Source of the DNA: Hsuehochloa calcarea | Taxonomy: Eukaryota; Streptophyta; Magnoliopsida; Poales; Poaceae | DNA length: 64,000 nt | Assembly (NCBI GenBank): GCA_036346395.1 | Contig: CM070604.1 | Span: 45,163,662-45,227,661 of the forward strand | Direction of reading: 5' to 3' | Shown: positions 45,434 to 57,703 of the stretch, piece by piece | How positions within the stretch are numbered: position 1 is the first letter of the stretch | Layout of the letters: each line of letters starts with the position of its first letter | The notes under the pieces: generated by a model | Seen by the model: only the letters and a program-made list of their open reading frames with translations | Databases searched by the model: none | What the model was told of the DNA's origin: nothing | Program-made: the position numbers and the translations under genes

Positions 45434-48400
45434 ATGTCGGCGACGCCGCTCCCCCCACCGCCCCCGGGCGACGGCGCGGCCGCGCTCCCGCCCCCGCCGG
45501 GCACGGACATGACGGGGATCTGCTTCCGCGACCAGCTCTGGCTCAACACCTACCCGCTCGACCGCAATCTCGTCTTCGACTACTTCGCCCTCTCCCCCTT
45601 CTACGACATCACCTGCAACAACGAATCCCTCCGCTCTCGCCAAATCCACCCCCTCGACACGTCCCACCTCACGTAATACCCTAGCCCTCGCCATCTTTCT
45701 TCAATTCGCACGAAGCGGAGGTCAGTTACTAGCGCTGTCCGTTCCCTGTGGTTGTCGCAGGAAGATGACCGGGATGGAGTACGTGCTGAGCGACGTGATG
45801 GAGCCGCACCTGTTCGTGATCCGCAAGCAGAAGCGGGAGAGCCCCGAGAAGGCCCACGCCATGCTCGCCTACTACATCCTCGACGGCTCCATCTACCAGG
45901 CGCCCCAGCTCTGCAACGTCTTCGCCTCCCGCATAGTAAAGCCTCCCTTCGTTTTTGCTTAAATTTGTTCAATAGGGTTTTAGTTTATGTGTTCACAGCC
46001 TAGCAATGCGATGACAATGCGGTATAATTGGTCTTTAGTTTTGAGCGTTGCAACTTATGGACATTTTAGGTGGATTTTACCAATCTAACTGCAGATTTTA
46101 GGTCGCTTGTGACTTATTTTTTTACCAATCTAACTGCAGAGTAGGGCTATGCATCACATATCAAAAGCATTTACTACGGCATGCTCAAAGTTGGAGAAAA
46201 TTGGGAATGGTATGGTCCTCACATCTAACCTGTTTCTTACATTCTTCTTTGTTGTTACCTGTGTCTCACGTGATGAAACATCACTTACGCATGATAATAT
46301 ATGATTGCAAGTTTAATAATTTCACCTCTTAACAGACAAATGAGATAAAAAATTTGGCCAATTTTTTTGCTGTATTCTCAATTTCTCAGTGAAATACTTT
46401 TGTGGAACATTCAGCTGATCTTATTAATTGTGGTTCTCTCGAATTTGAAAAACTGAAACTAACAAGCAGTAGACTTATTGGTCAGGATAATTGCGGTCAT
46501 TGATTCGTCATTAGGTTCGTAAAAAAGTAAATGTATACATTTTCGAGAGGAATTATTGAAGCACCCTATTTATAAATCAACTCATTTAAAATTGTAGAAC
46601 CAACAGGTTCCCCCTAAAATATGGTACTAAAAAATCTACCACTGTTCTGTCACAGCACTGGTGAATTTAATTTCCTTTATAGTTTGTTAACTGAGTTTTA
46701 TATTAGTTCCATATTCACAAATTGGCTGTCCTCCCGAAAGTGTGCTCCATCTGTTGGCACCAGGGTTCAATTTTTTGGAATTTTAAATCTCGGTGCCCAC
46801 CGGCAAACCAGTTACTGGTCTATTCATGATGGACTCAGTCCAGTTTTTTTTCGTTGCATTTTTTTAAGTTTTGTTGTTCCATCAACCTTATAATAGCATT
46901 GGTTTTTAGCCTCAGTTAAGCTAGCAATCAGGTTCTCCAAAACCAACCAATTTTAGAATTCCTGGTACGCACCAGGATTCTGGTGATCGCCAGTTTTTTT
47001 AACCTTGATTCACACACCGCAGTGAGCAGTATGTGGCAGCTGGTTATTTTTGCATTGGCATGTGCAGCTATAATTGGTGTGTTCTCAGCTGTTGGTGGTG
47101 GTGTGCTTGGCAGCCGGCAGCTGTGTATGCAGAACGCAGCAGCACGTAAGTGGCGGCACAAGGACCCAAACTAGGCAAAAATGGACAAAGTAACATCCTT
47201 GGCCTTTTCTGATTAATAAAAGGATTTTGAGAGATAGATGTAGGCCTTTTGTTATTTTTAGCAGTAGATATATGCTGCACTCGGAACTTTGGAGGTACAA
47301 AATATACAGGTAGGAGCTTATATGGTTTTCTAATATATTTTAAAGCTCTAAGCAAGACATTTGAATCTATTTTCCTGATTTTCTGTGTTTTGCTTGGCAG
47401 TTTGCTGATACTTTTCTTCTGGTGTTACTGGAATTTTTTCATTATTAAAGTATCACTCTTTTCTGGTAATGTTGCTTGGGTCTTGACATATTCTTTGGGC
47501 CTCTTATGTTTCTCTGAGTATAGGGTCCTTTATAGTTTTATGTTGTATGCTTAGCTTAACCATTGAAAGAAACTTGTTTTAGTTACTACTTTGTGGATTG
47601 GAAGTGTCCGGATATAATTCTTTGTGAATTGGTACACTATTCCATTTGTACATACAAAAGGGTGCGTATTGAATGCAGATCAACACTGCCTACTCACAGA
47701 TCATCGCAGAGACTTTCTTGAAAGTGTTACCAGTACCTATTAACCAGAACAGGGAGCCATGTTGACCAACGTTTGTGTCTAAGCTGGAGCTTGGAAGTTG
47801 GAACACAAATAAAAAAAAATTAAACAATGTTTGATGAAAATACTACTCCTTATCTTTGACACATTGATAAGGCTTAATAATGCTAGTTGGCCCTGGTTGC
47901 TACTGCCTACTGTGGTTCACAAATCACATGTTGCTTATGATTAATGTTATGTCCGCCCCCACCCCCACATTTGCAAAACAAAATAGCATCACTGAAATGT
48001 CTGCTTTTGTACTTTACAGTGGAAACTGAGTCTGATGCAGCAGCTTCTGAATCGAAGGTCCAAAAGGAAGCAATTGACTTGAAGGAGTTGAAACGAGTTG
48101 ATCATATCCTCATATCTTTGCAACGGAAGGTAATATTAACCTTTTTGTGCAACGAATGTCTGATGTAGATGGCAAAACTTACCTCCTGTTGCCGTATACC
48201 TTGGTAGATAATAGTAGCCATTAGACAAAAGAGCAAAAGTTGTGTCTGATGCATCCTGGACTAACAGTCCGTAGAGCTTTTTCTAACTACATGCGAGTTC
48301 TGCTGCCTTATCTCACTCAAATAGTTCACTAGTATTTGCAATCTCATCAACCTGTTTTGTCAACTATTTGTTGATTACTTTCAAACTTGTGACATCTTTC

Positions 48401-48572
48401 TTTGCAGCTGCCTCCTGCTCCTCCCCCTCCACCTTTTCCGGAGGGCTATGTCCCACCCTCAGCATCAGAACAAGAGAAAGCGCCAGATGATCTGCTGGCC
48501 TCGGAGGCACTGCCTCCCCAAATTGACCCTATCATTGATCAAGGTCCTGCAAAAAGACCAAGATTCCAATGA
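45434..48572 (+). CDS. MED6: Mediator complex subunit 6 (MED6), five exons
   Basis: MED6 is a head-module subunit of Mediator, the nuclear complex that couples transcription factors to RNA polymerase II. Exons are 45434-45672, 45761-45935, 46140-46209, 48020-48129 and 48408-48572. All introns are GT-AG and the phases join cleanly to 252 codons plus TGA. The Pro-rich N-terminus ([13 protein letters not shown]) precedes the conserved core: [20 protein letters not shown], then [11 protein letters not shown] (exon 1). Exon 2 has [18 protein letters not shown] and [18 protein letters not shown], and exon 3 has [18 protein letters not shown]. The tail holds [25 protein letters not shown] and the C-terminal [12 protein letters not shown]. 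Length and order match plant MED6 (about 250 residues). An internal ATG at 45509 would give 227 residues. No break or missing block is seen, and it is the only intact host gene in the window. Confidence 0.96.
46210..48019 (+). other. Intron 3 of MED6 (1.8 kb)
   Basis: A long AT-rich intron between the KLEKIGN and ETESD exons. No gene is seen inside it. A CCCCCACCCCCAC run lies near 47956. Confidence 0.8.
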
Positions 48573-49530
48573 GAGATTGTATTGTCAAGTTAAATATGAC
48601 TGACACAACAACGACCCGTATTGCAAGTAAAGTAGAGTTTTGTAATTCCTGAGTTCGGAAGTTACACATGTAGACTGACTTCAGCCGCAGTGGTTATTTA
48701 AAGGCGAAAAAAGAATTAAACCCTTCACGGCTTCACACATGATAATTTCTACCTCTCTGGGACAACTAGTAAGTTGGTCCAATGTATTTGATTAATTTGG
48801 TGTGACGACCTATTTCTACTGAGCTATTATTAAGTGTTGATATCTATACGGAAGAAAGCGAATTTTTGGCCGTATTTGTGCAAATTCGCTCCATATTTAC
48901 AAAAAAAGCCATCTTCGTGTGAAATTTTTAAAAATGACGTCCTGCTGTACAGGCACCGTGGGGTGGAGGTGCAGGAGGAAACACCTGCCCCATGCTGCAT
49001 GGCCACCGCGCGGCAGAAGGTACTGTAGCAGTACCTAATACTTGGCCATGGGGTCACTGTAGTAGAACCTCCTGTGTGCCATAGTGTGGCAGATATTGTT
49101 TACTACGGTGGTGATTTGATTTATTTAAATATACTTTTGAATGAATTTTTAAATATATAAAATGTGTTCAAAAAATTATGATTTTTTTTGTGGAGTCTTT
49201 AGACATAGTGTACTTAGTTATGTAATTTTTTAAAATTTTATTTGTTCTGATTTTTTTCTCGAAAATTCATTTAAGTACACTGTTTGTTGGAATTTTCTAA
49301 CATAAAAAATGAGGTCAAAACATTATGATTTTTTTGCAGGCTCCTTACATAGTGGACTTGATTGTGTAATATATTTTAAAATTTTATATGTTCTGAAATT
49401 ATCTAAAAAAGTAAGGATTTAGATCTCGAAAATCAGGATTTTAGGTTTCGGAATTGGGGTTTCATGATTTCATGTGACTTAGAATGTAAGAAGTTTAGTA
49501 CCACATGACTACTCTAGGTAAGAGACACTT
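48573..49530. other. MED6 3' flank and unassigned repeats
   Basis: No gene is seen. A block of about 80 bp around ATTATGATTTTTTT...TTTTAAAATTTTAT occurs at 49166-49247 and again, diverged, at 49317-49397. Confidence 0.5.
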
Positions 49531-50530
49531 ATCGGGACCCCAGATTTCCGAATTCGGAACCCTTTGTATTTTCTGCACTAGTTCTGAATCAGTAGTTAGT
49601 GCATACAGTCACATTGTTGATAACAAGTTTGAATCACAATTAACATATAAGTAAGAACAAGGTACCGGTCTTAAGGTCACTTATTACAAAAGAGGTCAAC
49701 AGACCTTGAATTTTATAGTAGTGGAAACAGTAAAAGCTAAACTCTGTGTGATGACCTATCAAATTACCCGTCGGCATTCGACTTAGGAGCGTAGCCTAGT
49801 ACTCTAGGTGTCCTTCATCAAAGCCGTAGGCGTAGTAGTCGTAGTCGTCCACAACATCATTGAATACTTCTGAGATTAATTTTGGGTGTACTATGTGAGT
49901 ACATAAAGTACTCCGTGAGTTTTGGGAAATATGCATGTGCATAGCTTTAACAATTTGGGCTTATAGGGTTCATTTGCACAAATCAATATTTTAAGTTTAA
50001 ATAGTTTTCATAAAGCATATTTGACAAAAAAGGACTTTTATTAAGTAAACTAATTATACCACTAGTATCTCGGCTCTAGCCGCCAAGGTTCACAGGATAA
50101 GGCTCTTGCTGCCCAATTGGTTCTAGCTGCTAGAAAATCTACCCAAGAGCCCCACTACTACCGTGTTCCCAAAATTCACTCTTTTGAAATCAAAACCAAA
50201 ATCTACCATGTGAAAACGCACCTTGCTCGCCATTGACTGTGAGCACGGCTATTCGAATAGTTTTATACTCTGCAGAGGTTGTACAACTTGACCCACACGA
50301 GATAATCAACTTATACTGTCCGCTCACACACTTTCGAAGGTGTGCGACTAAGCGATTAAGCTTAACCCCAGGTCATGGATGTCGGACCCCCGGGCGTGGA
50401 ATACCCAAAAACCCATATGTGTATACTGTGCTAGTCTCAGGATTAAAGGTTAGTACACACATTCACAATATTTGGCATTCACATCCATACATACACATGC
50501 TAAAGTAAAAAAAAATGTTACTCTACTAAA
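49531..50530 (-). repeat. Minus-strand LTR remnant I1 (LTR A relative)
   Basis: The left end TATCGGGACCCC followed by AACCCTTTGTATTTTCTGCA matches the inverted end of LTR A. The conserved hairpin (GAGTAC/GTACTC, 49897-49913) and the palindrome block (CTATTCGAATAG at 50249-50260, CTCTGCAGAG just after) follow in order. The remainder of the LTR is lost near 50530. Confidence 0.7.
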
Positions 50531-51728
50531 GCTATTACAGGTTGTTACAATCACGGTCGACCAGCCAAATAAAATAGTTATCAGAGAATAAAATATAGCA
50601 GCAGAAGACATATAGTAGTAGTAAAAGTCCAGCGGCATGCTCATCCGATCTCGCAAGCAACCGACAAGGAACAAAGCCTAGGTAGACTTGACACTGAACC
50701 CTTTGGTGTCGAGAGCAAAGAACGCGTCGTCAGGCGTCAGCTCATCTGCAAACTCTAAACGAATAACAATAGCAATCTTGAGTACAATGTGTACTCAACA
50801 AGACTTGTAGTGTATCGTAAAAGTTATATTAGATGCAAGGCTATCAAATGAATGGCTCTACTCTACAAGTTGTTTTGCTCAAAACTACTTTTATTTGCAA
50901 TATTCATAAGTAGTAATTTGCAACGGAATTTAAAAGAGTAGTATAAATAAGTACATGACAGTAAGTAAGGAACCGAATCAAAATAATAACAACACCCGCA
51001 ACCCTAATCAGTTGCAAGCAAAAATATATTCATATTCAGTCATAGAAATAGCACTGACAAATTCATGTTCAGCCATAGAAATGGCAATCCAGCTATAAAC
51101 ATAGCAGTCTAGTCATAGAAATGACAGTTAACTCAACAAATAAAAACCCCATGTCATCACATAAGTTTTGTGACAGAACAATTTTTGAAAAAACAAAACT
51201 ACCGCCATACCAGCCGCACTAAGCATGCTAATGACCGCAAGCGTGGCTATTTAAATAGATTTTCACTCTGCAGAGCTATACAACTTTACCCATAGTACGC
51301 GATATTCTAGTTACCTGGAATATATCTAGTTTGTTCGGCATCCGCCCATGCCACTGCTCACTACCGAAGGTAAGCAGTCTAGAGTTCGCGACGCAACCTT
51401 TACATTATCGAGCCCTAACCTTGCACTAGCCCTGCGGATTATACCCTCATTCATTTGGATAGAACCCCGTGAATGAGGAGCCTCACTCATCCGGATAGAA
51501 ACTCGTTGAGTGAGTCCCTCACTTCGTCCGGATAGAAACCTGTCGAAGTGCGGCATCCGCAATTGTGATGGCAATAGAAATTGCTCGCACTACTTCTGCC
51601 TACTATCATGCAAGGCTATGATTCGATAACTTAGTTAGCTACGGCTACCACATCCTAGCACATACGGTTGTACAATTAGGTCTTAGTCCCATATTTGCTG
51701 GCTTCAGTACTTAATCGACCACAGGCGA
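50531..51728 (-). repeat. Minus-strand LTR remnant I2, left part
   Basis: It has a hairpin TTGAGTAC/GTACTCAA at 50778-50798 and a palindrome block CTATTTAAATAG at 51247-51258 with CTCTGCAGAG following, in the same order as LTR A'. Three tandem GGATAGAAAC words lie at 51458-51540. The LTR is split at 51728 by a 2,981-bp insertion and continues at 54715. Confidence 0.75.
51724..51728 (+). repeat. Target site duplication GGCGA, left
   Basis: It matches 54710-54714. Removing the insertion restores continuity with LTR A' (the words around 19938-19965). Confidence 0.85.
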
Positions 51729-51979
51729 TGTAAAACCCTGACCCAAAATCGACTCAATGCCTAGCCCACCGTGGGGCGGACCCGCCCACACAAAGCACCC
51801 CACTTACACTTTTCGTCCTTGCTTTATGTAAAAGGGTTAACCCAGAGGTGCTACGTTTGGATCCAACAAGCATTATATACTACTACAACTCACTTAAGAC
51901 AAACAATGTGGGACTAATCCCACCACACAACTCCTCATGGGCCACATGGGCTACACTACGAGCAGACCGGGGTATTACA
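51729..51979 (-). repeat. LTR D copy (251 bp)
   Basis: It is the same length as, and closely similar to, the 5' LTR of element C (57704-57954) in opposite orientation. Confidence 0.9.
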
Positions 51980-52190
51980 TTCACCCCCTCTTAAGGGCTG
52001 ACGCCCTCGGTAGCATACCGCATACGCAACAAATGCCCAGAACCACCGCTCGGTACACGTTCGTGCGTTCAGTGCCGGCACATATGCCATGTCATGTGTC
52101 CACTCCGGGCCCACATGTGCCATGCACCATATGCCCGCGCCCCTGTCCCACACGCGCCCGTGCAGCGAAGGTTGATGCTTTGATACAATC
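51980..52190 (-). other. 211-bp internal segment with PPT-like and PBS-like ends
   Basis: A polypurine tract (reverse complement of 51980-51993) and a methionine-tRNA-type PBS (reverse complement of 52177-52188, one or two mismatches) border non-coding GC-rich DNA. Confidence 0.65.
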
Positions 52191-54709
52191 TGTAACACCC
52201 TGGCTATTCGGAAGCCAAAATGTTACCTAAGAGATCTAACATACAACTATAATTCAGAAGAATTTTAAACAATATATCATCTAATGACATAAAAAGATCA
52301 ACATATAATAGAACAAATGCAGGAATAAAAACTGAATCCAAATGATTATATCAAAGGGGTGATCAAGGACCACAAGCTGAGAAATATCAACCACATCTAA
52401 CTTTATTTATTATAGTTCATCAATTAACGAATGGAAGACATAACCAAGTATTATTATTGAAAATGGAGTATGGTGAAATGGATGAATAGTGTGTGTGTCT
52501 ACTCCCTCCCAATAGAGTCATCATCGACAATCACCTAAAATAAACAAATAAAGCAAGAATGAGTCCGAGACTCAGCAAGTACCAAGAATAATTTTAACTA
52601 CACTGAACATGAACAATACAATATCATTAATAATATGAACATAGAACTGACAGGAACATATGAATGAATGGAATGAATGAACTACACTTCTTCTTATACC
52701 GGTATAGCTAGTGACACACCCGTCGATATTCACTTAGGCCCGCATTTAACAAAATGTAGGGATCCAAGTCCCGTATGAAGAACGTTTCATACGTGGATTC
52801 AAATCTGCCCACATTAGAATGGTGGGTCTTACGTGCCCATACTGGAATTGACGGGTCTTTATTTTCCACTCCCGTGGAAGAAACATGAACAAATGAATGA
52901 ATGGAATGAAACATGAATAATAAAAGACATCATCTCTTTCAACATGGTTTAGTGTATTTGAAAGGAAGATGAAGCATTGAATGAAATCATGGGTCATAGA
53001 AATAACAGTATGAATACAAGTACTCATCATTCATCAACATAAAGAATTACAATGTACTTGCCTTCCGCTCTGCGAAGCGTTATGAGGCAAGACAGAAGCT
53101 GCTACACTCGAATTTCTCCCTCCAACACAAATTAAATATATTTGAATGAGGAACCACGTGAACAGGACCTCGCTCGACCCATCTAATCGCAGCATCCTAA
53201 CCCAAGGATCACAAAGTCGATCTACTCACAAAAACCAATATCCTAACAGGACTACAATCTGGATAGCAAGTACAAAATAAATCATAACTAATGATCCGAG
53301 ACTCGAAATGGAGTGATCTAAGATCCTATGGAAATATAACGAATATATCTACAAAAGTCTAGTTGACGAGATTTACCAATTCGGCCAAAATAATATGCTA
53401 ACAGGTAGATGAAAGTATAAGACAGATTTTGTCTAAACGAAAAAGACATCAGTAAAGAATAGATCACAACTTTTAATCTACAGCTCTGATTAGGGTGTTC
53501 TTTATCATTCTGGAAAGGTTATAAAAATTTCTAAAATAACCTAGTTGGGTGGAAACCCTTAATCTGTCATTATATATATCATATTTTAAAAGACAACTTG
53601 ACAGTTCATTCTCGTCAGGAATTCATGACAGCAGTACTAAAATCATCATATCTTGTACTACGAAACTCGGAACGGAGTGATCCTGCATTCAATGCAAACA
53701 CGAAAAAATGGTATACGATAACTTAGTTGGCAAGGTACTCTGATTCGGCCTTCTATTAAATCTAATGATCAGGTGAAGTTTATGTTTCTTCAATTTGTCA
53801 GTCAGAAATGCAGCGGTAGTATAAAATCCATAACTTTTGATTGACACAACTAAAAATTGTGTTCTTTACCAATCTGGAAAGCTTATTGGATTGCCTACAA
53901 ATTCGTGTTGGGTGAACTTTCTGATTTAGTCTCTAATAAAGTCATATTGGTCAGACAAGTTAACTGCTAAATCTCATCAGCCCTTCTGAATAGTATGGAA
54001 AGATCAGACCATAACTTTTGATCCGTACGTCAGAATTAGGTGTTCTTGGTGGCTACAGAAATCTAAGAACAATATCTAAATATCTCTAGGAGATAGAAAT
54101 ATCCTATTCGGCCTCTAAGAACCCGAAATCGGCCACGCAACAATCTGGACAGATCTGAAATTCTAACAGCATCAATTCAATCCAATCCAACTAATCGATT
54201 TCGCATCTAATCATCATCAAACAGCGGGGAAAGAACCTTGTGACCCTTGAAGACCTGCGGGAAGATGATGATCTATCCTCGAAGAAGATGATCCTCCTTC
54301 TCCTCACCCTCTCCTTCCCTCCTTTGGCCGACTCCACTGCTGTCCTGCTCCTCTTTTCCTCGCGAAGGCCGGCAGCGGGGAGCTCCGTTGGCGAGATGGG
54401 GAGGCACCACGACAGGGGGGCGGCGCCAGGATCAGCAGGGGCGGAGCCAAGGGGCAGGAGAAGTGGCGGCTTGTGGAGGGGAATAGGTGGGGGCGGCTAG
54501 GGTTTGTGGGAGGTGAGGAGGCACCCCCCTTTAGTGGCCGGCCACCACTTGGGCCTCCTGGGCCGCGGCCCACGGCCCAGGTTGTCGAGAGTTTACAGAA
54601 ACCCCCTCCAACCCTCTGAAAATTCCACCCTCTAAAATATTTCCTCCTTCCGAACTCTTTTATAAACACCCGATTAATACTCTTTCTAATCGATATTCGG
54701 GGTATTACA
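52191..54709 (-). repeat. LTR E (2,519 bp)
   Basis: It has the same start and GC-rich block as the 3' LTR of element C (63077 onward). It carries a hairpin TGAGTC/GACTCA at 52560-52574 and three diverged repeats of a CATAACTTTTGAT...GTGTTCTT block (near 53463, 53830 and 54010). The open frame at 54240-54500 and its minus-strand counterpart are compositional. Confidence 0.85.
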
Positions 54710-54714
54710 GGCGA
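54710..54714 (+). repeat. Target site duplication GGCGA, right
   Basis: It matches 51724-51728. Confidence 0.85.
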
Positions 54715-55345
54715 GAACTCCACCCTAGCTACTAGCGAGTCAAAATCCTCACTCTTTCAGAATACATTATAACTCGCCCGCGTCTAAAGACTAAAGTTTT
54801 AATTTTATTTTCATAAAATAATAGAGATAACACCTCTGGACGCTGTTAAAAATATCCCAAATACTCAAGTTAATATATTGTTCATTAATCGATTTTTCGG
54901 AAAAACCTATCGTTCGAGTTGTGTTTGTGCGATAACTACAGTAAAAAAAATAAAAACCTATCGTTCGAGTTGTGTTTGTGCGATAACTACAGTAAAAAAA
55001 TTCCCAAATGACATTATATATTGTCTAACCCATATTCTAATGGCCACAATAGTAAGAGATCAATGTTACAAGGACATATATGCAGCAAATAGGATTACAA
55101 CTATCGATTTTCCATTCATAGCATTTTCATACACAACATACGCGCATGCATAATATAATTTACAAAACAAAGTACAATAATTAAAATACTGGGATCAACA
55201 TGATCAAAGGAGGTGCTTGCCTTACTCTTACTTATATTGTTTAGGGAGTGAGGTCGCTTGATCGTTGATAATCTTGCTTGCGAATTCCGACATCTATTCT
55301 TACAGAGAGTGATTTTAGATGAATTTAGCAAAAAGATTCATTTGA
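54715..55345 (-). repeat. Minus-strand LTR remnant I2, right part
   Basis: This continues the LTR interrupted at 51728. GAACTCCACCCTAGCTACT aligns with A' just after the insertion point. Later, ACTGGGATCAACATGATCAA and GCTTGCCTTAC align with A' near 20396-20434. It includes a 51-bp tandem duplication. Confidence 0.7.
54901..55003 (+). repeat. 51-bp tandem duplication
   Basis: Two near-identical copies start at 54901 and 54952 and contain TCGTTCGAGTTGTGTTTGTG. Confidence 0.9.
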
Positions 55346-57290
55346 TTCCAAGTTCGTATGTAAAACTTATTAACGTTTCGATTTGCATCGATTTGTTGTT
55401 GAATTGTTACTGTTTCATTGAGAGTGCCTTACCATGAATTGCATAGAAGATCCAGCTCATGTTAATGATTCTTTTTGTTATTATTTCCTATTTATCGTGG
55501 AAATTCCAAGTTTTTAAGTGTGTCCTTTTCATAGTCATTATCATGACTAAGCCTATATTAAGGTACATCTAGTATATTAGTTTAACCTTTAACTAGAATA
55601 CGTACTAAGATTATTTTTAGTTGACCTCCCTTTTAACCTAGACATTAGTGATAGTTGCTAAGTACATACTACTAATTTGTAATCTCTAATTGCCTTACTA
55701 TTTTTTATTAACTATCTCATTGGCCTAGTGTTACTATAGATATTAACATAAACATGGCATGTGGCTTACTGTCATTTAGGAATCCATATAGTCTAACTCT
55801 TGACCCTTAATTAGTTTTATTCTTTGGTCTTAATTTTTGAAGCTTCTAGTAGTAGGTTTTTTTGCTGTTCTTAGAGTTTTCCTATCCTTTTAATTCTTTG
55901 CCTAATCAAAGCTCTCTTTGATAAATTAGTTTACTAACCCATTAGTTGTTCACTGTTGGTTTTGGATATACATATCAATATTTGTTTTCAGCTTGATTGT
56001 TGCTGTTTGATGAATGTCCAAGGGCTAACTGAATCGAGGGAATCTCTAACTACTTGTGTTAGATATGTTATTAGCTCACTGTCATTCTTAATCAGTTTTT
56101 CTTCTCTGTTCAACATCTGGCAATAGAACAACTTTTTGAATTAAAGTGCTAATAGCTAAGCTTCCTTCAAATCTCAACTTCAAAGGTGTTAAATCATTGG
56201 AGTAATCTAAATGACATCCATAATATCCGTTAGCATTAGATAGTTGGCTTTGCAAGTGGGTTATCCTGACAATCCAAATTTTTCACCTAAACACTTCTGT
56301 GTTCATGTGTGTTACAACAAACATTTTTCTGAACTGTAAGTGCTACTAGCTACTTCCTACAAATTTCATACTTCAAATTTGTTAATTCACCTGAGTGTCC
56401 TAAATAACAGCCATAAGATTAGCATGAGTTGGTTTACCTCTGTTAGATTAATGTCCAATGGTTAACTGAATCATTAAACTTTCTAAGTACTTGTATAAGT
56501 TGTATTAGCCCACAGTCATTTCAAATACACTTCTCTGATCATTCATTTAATTAGAGTAATTTTTCTGAGTAAGAGTGTTTGTTGACCAAACTCCTTATTC
56601 TTTCAAATATCCATTTGTCAAGCATGTTTTTGAGTGATTCAATCAGTTATTCAACAGGCTTATAAGCCTCCTGTCATTTCAGATTTGTATCTAAACACTT
56701 CTCTGTTCATGTATCTTACAAAAGAACACTTCTCTGAACTAAAGTGCTAAGTGCTACAGGCTACTTCCTTCAGACTCAAAACTTTAAATTGGTTAACCCA
56801 TTTGAGTAACTTAAAAGACAGCCACAATACTTGCTTGCATTAGATAGTTGGTTTTTTTTTTTTCTCAAGTGGGTTCTACTGACATTTCAAATGAGTCACT
56901 TTCTCTATTTAACATTTCATCAAAGGGACTTTACTGTTTTGTCAACTAGTATTCTCACTAATTCAATCATCCATTTGTTAATTAATTTTTGAGTGATCAA
57001 TTAGTTCATAACAGCTCTCAGCTAAAAGGGCTAATTGAATCACTAACTTTCTAAGTACTTGTATTAGAAATGACAATAGCTTACTATTATTTGATTATCC
57101 TCGTACTATCCTCTCTGCTAATACATTCTTCTACAGGAATTTTTCTGATTTGAAGTATTGTTTAACTAAATCTTCTTGCTAATTCCAACTTAAAATTCAT
57201 GTTAACTCAATTGAGTAGTTCAGTTATCAGTCATAGGATTCGTCAACAGTTTGTTTTACAAGTGGCCCCACTGTCAGCCACAGAGATGGA
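55346..57290. repeat. AT-rich region with diverged long-period repeats
   Basis: There is no gene. Several sentences recur in the same order: GGCTAACTGAATC (56026, 56461, 57029), CTAAACACTTCT (56288, 56694), GCATTAGATAGTTGG (56231, 56838) and CAAGTGG (56256, 56867, 57259). This suggests three to four degenerate copies of a unit of about 0.4-0.6 kb. Confidence 0.55.
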
Positions 57291-57703
57291 CTCACAAAGA
57301 CAAAGCACTAAGGCCGGAGCAGAGCAAGTTGCAGGCGGCTAGGGGCGTCGCTCGTCGCTGGCGGTTAGGCGGCAGCGAGGAGCCGGCTATAGCCAAAATG
57401 GATCGTCTAGAGTGAGGTAACCCTATGGGAGGTATCGGCGCGGCCGGGGATGCACCGGAGTGGGCGCGCGGCGGCCTACCATGGACAGGAAACATGGTGG
57501 TGGCGCTAGGGTGTTGTTGGGGGCGATTTAGGGGAAGCATGTGCATCTCTTGGGCTGGTGGAGTACACCGGAGGGTTCGGCTCAGGAGGGGAGGCGCCGA
57601 GATGGGCTGGCGCGGGGAGGCCACCGTGGGGGAGGCAACCAGATGAGGGAGAGAGAGATTGGGTAGTGCAGAAAGCTAATGGGTGGTGTGGGGGTGTTCT
57701 AGG
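57291..57703. other. Unassigned GC-rich DNA before element C
   Basis: Pro/Ser- and Gly-rich open frames on both strands show no recognisable domain. The five bases before the LTR are CTAGG, the expected left target duplication of element C. Confidence 0.4.

Larger units (their letters stand above)
51729..54709 (-). mobile_element. Single insertion with unlike LTR ends (E - PBS - 211 bp - PPT - D)
   Basis: Read on the minus strand, a 2,519-bp LTR-like unit E (54709-52191; TGTAATACCCCGAAT...CCAGGGTGTTACA) is followed by a PBS-like TTGTATCAAAGC. About 0.2 kb of non-coding internal DNA, a polypurine tract (TAAGAGGGGGTGAA) and a 251-bp LTR D (51979-51729; TGTAATACCCCGGTC...CAGGGTTTTACA) then follow. 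GGCGA flanks the whole. It is either a 2.98-kb solo LTR with an embedded mini-element or a non-autonomous element with mismatched LTRs. Confidence 0.8.

Noticed and set aside
57291..57660. Possible small gene in GC-rich DNA
   Set aside because: Open frames on both strands lack domains and splice context.
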